Position numbers and translations under genes: made by a program. Below the pieces are notes generated by a model that ran no database searches, had not been told where the DNA came from, and saw only the letters and a list, made by a program, of their open reading frames with translations. Positions 1-4,999 of a stretch of 8,116 nt of DNA are shown one piece after another. Source of the DNA: an uncultured bacterium (GTDB lineage: Bacteria; Planctomycetota; Phycisphaerae; Phycisphaerales; SM1A02); contig CAIXEV010000093.1 of NCBI GenBank assembly GCA_903918555.1, forward strand, positions 1 through 8,116, given 5' to 3'. Every line of letters begins with the position of its first letter. Position 1 is the stretch's first letter.

Positions 1-224
1 CGCACCGGCTGTCGACGATCCGCAAGGCGGACCGGCTCGTGGTGCTCGACCGCGGCAAGGTGGTGGAGGTCGGCGGCCACGACGAACTGATCGCGGCGCG
101 CGGCGCGTACTGGCGCATCCACGAGGCGCAGGAGCGCGACGACGCGAAGGCGCGCGGCGATGCGAAGGCGCGCGACGACGCGAAGGCGCGCGGCGACGCG
201 GGAACCCAGGAGGCGACCGCATGA
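1..224 (+). CDS. ABC exporter ATP-binding protein, C-terminal fragment
   Basis: Only the last 73 codons are in the window; the reading frame is open from base 3. The fragment begins at the H-loop (His-Arg-Leu-Ser-Thr-Ile, residues 1-6 of the fragment) and continues with AD-x-L-V-V-L-D-x-G and E-x-G-x-H-x-E-L, ending the nucleotide-binding fold with G-A-Y-W-R-I-H. This order is typical of the C-terminus of fused membrane-plus-ATPase exporters (MsbA/LmrA type), so the missing part probably holds a six-helix membrane domain, Walker A, signature and Walker B. The protein then carries an unusual charged tail of about 24 residues built on a six-residue repeat (D/G-D-A-K-A-R). The stop codon overlaps the start of the DUF1854 gene (ATGA), so the two are translationally coupled. 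ABC ATPases directly upstream of DUF1854 genes are annotated elsewhere as cyanophycin-metabolism-associated transporters; the substrate here is not shown by the sequence. Confidence 0.93.
   Translation, partial: HRLSTIRKADRLVVLDRGKVVEVGGHDELIAARGAYWRIHEAQERDDAKARGDAKARDDAKARGDAGTQEATA
138..200 (+). repeat. 18-bp in-frame tandem repeat in ABC protein tail
   Basis: Three full copies (138-155, 156-173, 174-191) and a half copy (192-200) of an 18-base unit with core GCGAAGGCGCGC. Each unit encodes D/G-D-A-K-A-R. The copies differ only in the first two codons (GAC or GGC, then GAC or GAT), with the first codon alternating, so the array may have grown as a 36-base unit. The period is a multiple of three, so copy-number change would keep the frame. 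The encoded tail is acidic/basic alternating and probably helical. Confidence 0.9.
208..213 (+). promoter_or_regulatory. Shine-Dalgarno of the DUF1854 gene
   Basis: A perfect AGGAGG ends 7 bases before the ATG at 221. It lies inside the 3' end of the ABC gene and fixes the start of the DUF1854 gene at the ATGA overlap. It is one of the few clear ribosome-binding sites in the window. Confidence 0.85.
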
Positions 225-703
225 GTACGCCTGCTTCGATTCCCGCCTTCTCCCTCGAGCGCAACCAGCGCGGGCGCCTTGTGTGCACGCTCGCCGACGG
301 CACGCGCCGCGAGGATGTGGTGCCCGTGCGCGCGTATCCGCTGAGCGCGCCGAACGACGGCGTCGCGATCGTGGGTGCGGATGGACACGAAGTGCTGTGG
401 ATCGCGCGGCTCGACGCCGTGCCCGAGCGCGAGCGCGCAGTCATCGAGGCAGAGCTCGCCGCGCGCGAGTTCGTGCCCGTCATCGAGCGGCTGCTTTCGG
501 TGTCGACCTTCTCGACGCCGAGCACCTGGACGGTCGCCACCGACCGCGGCGAGACGAAGTTCACGCTCAAGGGCGAGGAAGACATCCGCCGCCTGCCGAA
601 CGGCGCGCTGCTCATCACCGATTCGCACGGCGTCGGCTACCGCGTGCGCGACCGATTTGCGCTCGACAGGCACTCGCGGAAGCTCATCGAACGGTTCTTG
701 TAG
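221..703 (+). CDS. DUF1854 family protein, ABC-transporter partner
   Basis: A complete 160-residue protein that I recognise as the DUF1854 family. Conserved-looking blocks are V-P-V-R-A-Y-P (34-40), A-D-G-H-E-V-L-W-I (53-61), S-T-W-T-V-x-T-D-R-G-E-T (101-112), K-G-E-E-D-I-R-R-L (117-125) and the C-terminal D-R-H-S-R-K-L-I-E-R-F-L (149-160). There is no signal peptide or membrane segment, so it is probably cytoplasmic. The family has no established biochemical function. It commonly sits next to an ABC-exporter gene, as here, and public annotation pipelines label some members as cyanophycin-metabolism-associated; no cyanophycin synthetase or cyanophycinase is in this window. The start is firm (AGGAGG seven bases upstream, ATGA overlap). 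Inference: an accessory or regulatory subunit of the upstream ABC protein. Confidence 0.88.
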   Translation: MSTPASIPAFSLERNQRGRLVCTLADGTRREDVVPVRAYPLSAPNDGVAIVGADGHEVLWIARLDAVPERERAVIEAELAAREFVPVIERLLSVSTFSTPSTWTVATDRGETKFTLKGEEDIRRLPNGALLITDSHGVGYRVRDRFALDRHSRKLIERFL

Positions 704-728
704 GAGCGGTCGCGGCTGCGGCCGCTCC
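703..728 (+). terminator. GC-rich hairpin between convergent genes
   Basis: An 11-pair stem (703-713 with 718-728, arms beginning GGAGCGG and ending CCGCTCC, one G-U pair) closes a four-base loop (714-717). It begins on the last base of the DUF1854 stop codon and lies 67 bases beyond the 3' end of the opposing minus-strand gene. No T-tract follows on either strand, so it is not a classical intrinsic terminator. It may act as a bidirectional transcript-end structure, or be a copy of a dispersed palindromic (REP-like) element. Confidence 0.5.
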
Positions 729-794
729 CTCTGGCGGTCAGGCCTTCGAGCGAATCCGAGGTACTGCATGGATCGCGCTGAGTGGTGGCCGCGC

Positions 795-1871
795 TCATTT
801 GCCGGAAGGAGTGTCGGGACGACCGGGCCTATCCATCGCACCGCAGTTCTCTCGCAAGAGCACCGCGAGACGATCGGTGAGAATAGCCCCGCTCGGCGCA
901 TCGAGGTGAAGGCCGTCCCAAGTAGTCAGCCCATCAAGGCTGGGGGCCACGAGGCAAGCTCCCGCGTTGCGCAGTTCACCAAGAAAGCCCCGCCAAACCA
1001 ACTCCAGTCTTTCGCGTTGCTGCAGCGAGTCGGTATCAGAGTCCGGGATCCGCCACACGGCGACCGTCTGGCCGTGCGACCTCCACGCGGCGACCTGCGC
1101 GAGGATGGATCGGATGACTTCGGTCGAGCAACCCGACTCAGCGACGGCAGGCCACCAGCCGGGTGCGCCACCGGCATCGCTGGAGCTCGAATCTACGCGG
1201 AGCGGCACAGGAACCTGAAGTGGCGGCACCATAGCCGACCCGTCATCCTCGATCTGCTCACGCGAGAACGCCTCGGCGGAGTCCAGCGCCGCCTGTGCGC
1301 GGTCGCCGAACGCAAGGTCCAGCCGGACGGGCCGGGAGCGATCACGCGCCGCCGCTGTGATCGACGAGAACCAGCGCGAGAGCCCGCTGCGGTCACGGAG
1401 CCGCCGCGCCTCGCCGAAGCCGTCATAGCCGCCTGAAGCACGCAGTTGATTCGAGTCCAGCACCCAGACGATCACTCCTGTGTTTGGCACAAGCGCGCGG
1501 TCGAGTTCCTTGAGATAGTGCTCGTCGGCGCGGAGTCCGTCAAAGGCGAGGTTTCGGGCTTGTGCGAGCCCGAGTGCATTCGCGAGGCGCGTCGCCTGGA
1601 CGCCATAGGAAGCCTTCGAGTTCCCCGCGACGACGAGTTGTGCGGAATCCTCCGCCATTTCGAGTTTCGCCGCAAACTTGAAGCGGCGAGTCCGGCGTGC
1701 CTCGAGCAACTCGGCGTCCGGCCGCATGGCGATGAAGAGGACCGATGCCAGCACGACCGCGAGGATGGCCTTCGCTGTGTAGCCACACAGTTGAAGATCC
1801 ACGCGGTCGGAGCCGACCCGAAGCGTCGGTTCGTCATGGATCTGGCTAGAACTGGAAGTAGATGAAGTCAC
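795..1871 (-). CDS. Membrane-anchored SGNH/AlgX-like protein, MBOAT partner
   Basis: About 358 residues from a GTG at 1871. One hydrophobic segment (about residues 33-49) follows a short charged N-terminus, so the protein is probably anchored with its main domain outside the cytoplasm. SGNH-hydrolase marks are visible: V-V-A-G-N-S-K (Ser85 as candidate nucleophile in a G-N-S block), N-L-A-F-D-G (from Asn107), and a C-terminal D-G-L-H (Asp319, His322) matching the DxxH block. The gene overlaps the end of the AlgI-like MBOAT gene, the arrangement seen for AlgI/AlgJ, PatA/PatB and DltB/DltD. The inferred role is to receive an acyl (probably acetyl) group exported by the MBOAT protein and transfer it to an extracellular polymer; the polymer is unknown. 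The start is uncertain: GTG 1871 has GAGG eight bases upstream; GTG 1802 would give 335 residues. Sequence similarity to named families is weak, so the call rests on motifs plus context. Confidence 0.72.
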   Translation of the reverse strand: MTSSTSSSSQIHDEPTLRVGSDRVDLQLCGYTAKAILAVVLASVLFIAMRPDAELLEARRTRRFKFAAKLEMAEDSAQLVVAGNSKASYGVQATRLANALGLAQARNLAFDGLRADEHYLKELDRALVPNTGVIVWVLDSNQLRASGGYDGFGEARRLRDRSGLSRWFSSITAAARDRSRPVRLDLAFGDRAQAALDSAEAFSREQIEDDGSAMVPPLQVPVPLRVDSSSSDAGGAPGWWPAVAESGCSTEVIRSILAQVAAWRSHGQTVAVWRIPDSDTDSLQQRERLELVWRGFLGELRNAGACLVAPSLDGLTTWDGLHLDAPSGAILTDRLAVLLRENCGAMDRPGRPDTPSGK

Positions 1872-3219
1872 CAGAGTTGCCTCGGAGGAAGATCGCTGAC
1901 AGCAACGCCGACACCACGAGCAGGAACCGAATCGAGAGAATCCCGGGGGGCCGCTGCGGATGCGTCGAGGATGGAACGAACTCTGCGGCCACGAACGCAG
2001 CAAGCGCAAGCCAACCGGATGGTGGGATCGAGATTCCCACGCCAGGCTTCAGGCTCCACATGTCGCACGTAATGCGCCATGCGTCGCCGATCGACTGTGC
2101 TCGGAAGAACACCCAGGACCAGATCACTAGCAGGAGCGTGATGGGCCAGCCAAGCAAACTGCGGCCGTCCCAGCCACACTTCCGCGCCAGTCGCTCCACG
2201 GTGAGGAACGCTGCATGCAGCGCACCCCACGCCAAGAACGTCCAGTTCGCGCCATGCCAGAGCCCTGATGCGAGCATCGTGACCCAGAGCGCGCCCATCC
2301 CGCGGAGCGGCCCGGACCGTGAGCCGCCGAGCGGAACATAGACATAGTCCCTGAACCAACTTGACAGGGAGATGTGCCAGCGCGTCCAGAACTCCCTCAA
2401 GCTCCTCGAGCGGTACGGATGCGCGAAGTTCTCGCGGAACGAATAGCCCATCCATGCAGCGATTCCGATCGCGACGCTCGAGTATCCCGCGAAATCACAG
2501 TAGATCTGGAGTCCGAAGAGCGCGGCAGCGATCCACCACGCCCAGCCGCCAAGCGCGTCAGGACCGCCCTGGAACGCCCCGTTCACGATCGGGGCAAGGT
2601 TGTCGGCGACGACGCACTTCATTACGAAACCGCGGGCGATCCGCTCCAGTCCGTACCAACGATTGTCTTCATTGAAGTGACCGGGCGTACGAAGCTGGTC
2701 GAGCAGGTCGCGAGCCCGAACGATGGGGCCCGCGACGAGTTGCGGGAACATCGATAGGAAGGCCATGAAATGCGAGATGTCGCGTGTCGCTCGAAGCTGC
2801 CCACGGTACACATCGATCGTGTAGCTCATCGACTGGAATGTGTAGAAGCTCACTCCGACAGGCAGCACGATGTCGGCAAGCCACGAAGGGCGGGACGGAA
2901 TCCCGAGCGCCTCAATCACTTGCGCCGAAGCCCACGCGGCGTACTTGAAGAAGAACAGGACGCTGAGATTGGCCGCCATCGAGAGCACGAGATAGAGCCG
3001 TGCGCGGGCTCGATCGGACTCCATCACTCGGGCGGCATAGTAGTCGACGAGTCCCGAGAAAATGAGTAGCGGAACAAACCGTGGGTCCCACCATCCATAG
3101 AAAATCAGCGATGCAGCAACGATGAACGGATTGCGCCAGCGCTCGCTGGCCCGCATGTGGGGCCAGAGCAGGGCAAAGACCCCTGCAAAGATGATGAACT
3201 CAAGAGAGTTGAAGCTCAT
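1846..3219 (-). CDS. AlgI-like MBOAT O-acyltransferase
   Basis: A complete 457-residue polytopic membrane protein of the membrane-bound O-acyltransferase family, AlgI/DltB/PatA branch. The N-terminus (M-S-F-N-S-L-E-F) is typical of the branch and supports the start. Ordered motifs: F-Y-G-W-W-D (40-45), L-P-V-G-V-S-F-Y-T-F-Q (119-129), P-Q-L-V-A-G-P-I (159-166), Y-C-D-F-A-G-Y-S (240-247), F-W-T-R-W-H-I-S-L-S (277-286), P-L-G-G (296-299) and G-L-W-H-G-A-N-W (319-326). His282 and His322 are the expected catalytic-core histidines. Family members move acyl groups across the cytoplasmic membrane for esterification of alginate, cellulose, peptidoglycan or teichoic acid. The SGNH protein encoded immediately downstream is its likely partner. 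I see no Shine-Dalgarno or near -10 motif before the ATG. Codons such as TTT, GTT, GCA, GGA and CTA appear early and often, unlike the strongly GC-ending neighbours. Confidence 0.95.
   Translation of the reverse strand: MSFNSLEFIIFAGVFALLWPHMRASERWRNPFIVAASLIFYGWWDPRFVPLLIFSGLVDYYAARVMESDRARARLYLVLSMAANLSVLFFFKYAAWASAQVIEALGIPSRPSWLADIVLPVGVSFYTFQSMSYTIDVYRGQLRATRDISHFMAFLSMFPQLVAGPIVRARDLLDQLRTPGHFNEDNRWYGLERIARGFVMKCVVADNLAPIVNGAFQGGPDALGGWAWWIAAALFGLQIYCDFAGYSSVAIGIAAWMGYSFRENFAHPYRSRSLREFWTRWHISLSSWFRDYVYVPLGGSRSGPLRGMGALWVTMLASGLWHGANWTFLAWGALHAAFLTVERLARKCGWDGRSLLGWPITLLLVIWSWVFFRAQSIGDAWRITCDMWSLKPGVGISIPPSGWLALAAFVAAEFVPSSTHPQRPPGILSIRFLLVVSALLSAIFLRGNSGDFIYFQF
1880..1883 (-). promoter_or_regulatory. 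Possible Shine-Dalgarno for the SGNH gene
   Basis: GAGG on the minus strand, eight bases before the GTG at 1871, inside the last codons of the MBOAT gene. It is the main reason for choosing GTG 1871 over GTG 1802, which has no purine-rich site. A four-base match in coding sequence is weak evidence. Confidence 0.4.
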
Positions 3220-3356
3220 GCCGTCGCCACGCGCTTGCCGCCGCCTTCCTCGAACCGTACCGTCGGACCGCTTGCTGCCATCAAGTCAACATCGAGAACG
3301 CCGATCGGCACCTCAAATTCACGGGACGTCTAGATGCATGCACATCCGTTGACACA
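3220..3356. other. Spacer between MazG-like and MBOAT genes
   Basis: No gene is supported in these 137 bases. On the minus strand a TTGACT (-35-like) occurs about 75 bases before the MBOAT start, but no -10 hexamer lies at 16-18 bases from it. A short inverted repeat GATG-N6-CATC (3333-3346) includes the palindrome TGCATGCA and could end the MazG-like transcript, but it has no T-tract. A promoter for the MBOAT/SGNH pair, if separate from the MazG-like gene, should be here. Confidence 0.4.
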
Positions 3357-3722
3357 CTAGCGTAATCGATCATGCTTCGTCGCGTTGCCCTTCGACAGCG
3401 CGACGGGATAGCGCTCGGCGTTCCTCGCGAGCTTCCTCTCGACCGCGGCCTTGATGTCGATCTTCGTCACCGCCGCAAACTCAAGCAGCAGGATCATCAC
3501 ATCCGCGGCCTCTTCCTCGACGCCCGCACGCGTCTTCGCGTCGTCAAGCACGCGCAGCGACTCCGCGTTCGTAACCCATCGGAAGTGGTCCATCAGCTCC
3601 CCCGCCTCGACCGCGACGGCCATCGCGAGGTTCTTCGGATCGTGGAACTGCTGCCAGTCGCGCTCGGCCGCGAACGCGAGGATCTTCTCTTGGAGCGCTG
3701 CGATGTCGGAGGGCTGCTGCAT
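3357..3722 (-). CDS. MazG-like nucleotide pyrophosphohydrolase
   Basis: A complete 121-residue protein of the all-alpha NTP pyrophosphohydrolase superfamily (MazG-like / dCTPase-like). Visible motifs are F-H-D-P-K-N-L-A-M-A (26-35), followed by E39-A-G-E42 and E71-A-A-D74, which reproduce the ExxE...ExxD magnesium-binding pattern of MazG-type enzymes with a 28-residue gap. The length fits single-domain house-cleaning enzymes that hydrolyse non-canonical or excess dNTPs to monophosphate and pyrophosphate; the exact nucleotide cannot be read from sequence. It is probably soluble and cytoplasmic. The start at 3722 is supported by the family N-terminus (helix then D-W-x-x-F-H) and by a TACGAT hexamer six bases upstream with no Shine-Dalgarno. 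The frame stays open far upstream, antisense to the pseudopilin gene, but that extension has no family homology. It is divergent from the pseudopilin gene and 137 bases upstream of the MBOAT gene on the same strand. Confidence 0.9.
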   Translation of the reverse strand: MQQPSDIAALQEKILAFAAERDWQQFHDPKNLAMAVAVEAGELMDHFRWVTNAESLRVLDDAKTRAGVEEEAADVMILLLEFAAVTKIDIKAAVERKLARNAERYPVALSKGNATKHDRLR

Positions 3723-3728
3723 GCGTGG

Positions 3729-3734
3729 ATCGTA
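3729..3734 (-). promoter_or_regulatory. -10-like TACGAT before MazG-like gene
   Basis: TACGAT on the minus strand, six bases from the ATG at 3722. At this spacing transcription would begin at or beside the start codon, giving a leaderless message. No Shine-Dalgarno and no recognisable -35 are present. It is one of three genes in the window with the same TAnnnT arrangement. Confidence 0.5.
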
Positions 3735-3760
3735 CCCCACGCCCCCTCGGGCCTTCGTGT

Positions 3761-3766
3761 TAGATT
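3761..3766 (+). promoter_or_regulatory. -10-like TAGATT before pseudopilin gene
   Basis: TAGATT ends seven bases before the ATG at 3774 and is preceded by TGT, an extended -10 (TGn) context. No Shine-Dalgarno occurs in the seven-base gap, so a leaderless transcript is the simplest reading. The opposing MazG-like -10 candidate is only 26 bases away, within a 51-base divergent spacer. Confidence 0.55.
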
Positions 3767-3773
3767 GCGCTCC

Positions 3774-4964
3774 ATGCCCACCCGCACCACGCGTCGCCCA
3801 GGCCGCCCCGCACCGCATGGCATCACCATCGTCGAGGTCCTCGTCGCGCTCGCATGCGTGCTCGTCCTCGCCGCGGCGGCGCCCGTCTTCATGCAGTCGA
3901 CCGGCGACCGCGCGCGCATCGCGCAGTCGGTCGCCAATCTCAAGAACCTGGCGGCGGCGCAGGAGGCCTACAGCGGCGACTGGAATGGCCGGCAGTTCAC
4001 GCCCATTCCCGACGACGCTGGCCTCGTGGGCGGCGAGTGCGCGAAGTACATCGAGACGATCGGCTGCCCTTCGCCGCAACTCCTCGGCTTCGACACCGAC
4101 GGCGCGATGTGGGGCTACTTCCTCGGCGCCGCGGGCAAGTGCGCGCCGTCGCAATACCCCGGCTCCTGCGACAACTGGGCCGCGTACACGCCGATCGCGT
4201 TCGACGGCCCGCACGCGGGCTTCGGCGCGTTCAGGCTGCCGAATGTGGTGGGCTTCAACCGCTATGTGTCGGGGCGGTTCTACGATCCGATCTTCTACGC
4301 GCCGCACGACACGCTCGCGACCAAGCGCGTCCAGAAGCACTTCAAGCAGCCCGCGGAGTTCGCCTACGCCGACGGCGAGTTCGCCTTCAGCTCGTACTGC
4401 TGGTCGCCCGCCGCGATGTGGGACACACAGGTGCTCGCGCGCAACGGCAAGACGCTGAACGGCCAGGGATTCACCGATCCGAAGTCGCTCAAGACCGCCT
4501 TTCGGTCGCCGTCGGTCTCGCGCTGCGTCTATCCGTCGCTCAAGACGCGCACGATCGAGCACGACTGGCTGCAGGACAAGTCGAGCGTCGAACTCAACCC
4601 CGCATTCGTCGAGCCGACGCAGTGGTTCTTCAACCACTCGGTCGACTCGAAGCCCGCGACGCTCTTCTTCGACGGGCACATCGAGCTTGTCGGCTGCGAC
4701 CGCGCGATGGCCGACGACGCGCGCGCGGGCGGACTCTGGTCGCGCAACACGCCCTTCGGCGCCGACGGCTACTTCGGCGCGCAGGCGTTCGACCGCCTCG
4801 TGAAGACGAGCTTCCACATCCTCACCACCGACGGCATCGAGGGCCGCGACATCCTGCAGGTGTCGGACTCGAACGGACCGGTGGCCGCGCCCGGCGCGGC
4901 AAAGCTGAACGCGCCCGGCGAGATGCTGAAGCTTGGCTCGACGAAGACGGAGAAGACGGAATAG
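3774..4964 (+). CDS. Type II pseudopilin-like protein with H-Xn-DG tail
   Basis: A complete 396-residue protein. It has a basic leader ending H15-G16, then the prepilin peptidase site G16/I17-T-I-V-E21 with Glu at +5, followed by a hydrophobic helix (about 17-40): a class III signal typical of type II secretion pseudopilins and type IV pilins. A coiled-coil-like stretch (44-66) leads to a large cysteine- and aromatic-rich extracytoplasmic region. Near the C-terminus N-H288-S...F-F-D300-G301-H-I-E-L resembles the H-X9-DG motif of the planctomycete prepilin-type family, though here the spacing is X11. Such proteins are abundant in Planctomycetota and their individual roles are mostly unknown. 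The start at 3774 gives a normal short leader; upstream in-frame codons overlap the divergent MazG-like gene. No secretion or pilus assembly gene is nearby, so it would depend on machinery encoded elsewhere. Confidence 0.85.
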   Translation: MPTRTTRRPGRPAPHGITIVEVLVALACVLVLAAAAPVFMQSTGDRARIAQSVANLKNLAAAQEAYSGDWNGRQFTPIPDDAGLVGGECAKYIETIGCPSPQLLGFDTDGAMWGYFLGAAGKCAPSQYPGSCDNWAAYTPIAFDGPHAGFGAFRLPNVVGFNRYVSGRFYDPIFYAPHDTLATKRVQKHFKQPAEFAYADGEFAFSSYCWSPAAMWDTQVLARNGKTLNGQGFTDPKSLKTAFRSPSVSRCVYPSLKTRTIEHDWLQDKSSVELNPAFVEPTQWFFNHSVDSKPATLFFDGHIELVGCDRAMADDARAGGLWSRNTPFGADGYFGAQAFDRLVKTSFHILTTDGIEGRDILQVSDSNGPVAAPGAAKLNAPGEMLKLGSTKTEKTE

Positions 4965-4986
4965 CCGCGGCGGCACGGGCGCGCGA

Positions 4987-4992
4987 TACACT
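4987..4992 (+). promoter_or_regulatory. -10-like TACACT before alcohol dehydrogenase gene
   Basis: TACACT ends seven bases before the ATG at 5000, the same distance as TAGATT before the pseudopilin gene. There is no Shine-Dalgarno and no clear -35. It suggests that the dehydrogenase has its own, probably leaderless, transcript although only 35 bases separate it from the preceding gene. Confidence 0.5.
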
Positions 4993-4999
4993 CGCCGTC

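Noticed and set aside
160..1436. Plus-strand open frames at 160-909 and 375-1436
   Set aside because: They are Arg/Ser/Pro-rich shadows overlapping the DUF1854 gene and the antisense of the SGNH-like gene, without recognisable domains.
1872..2009. ATG at 2009 as start of the SGNH-like gene
   Set aside because: It would overlap the MBOAT gene by 164 bases and add an Arg/Ser/Cys-rich segment with no domain; GTG 1871 has a plausible ribosome-binding site.
3723..4991. Long minus-strand open frame extending the MazG-like protein by more than 400 residues antisense to the pseudopilin gene
   Set aside because: The extension is Arg/Ala/Glu/Val-rich with no family features, as expected for the shadow of a GC-rich gene. 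The MazG-like domain is complete from the ATG at 3722.
3854..4999. Upstream in-frame extension of the alcohol dehydrogenase (a 730-residue fusion)
   Set aside because: It runs out of frame through the pseudopilin gene and is low-complexity; the enzyme is full length from 5000.
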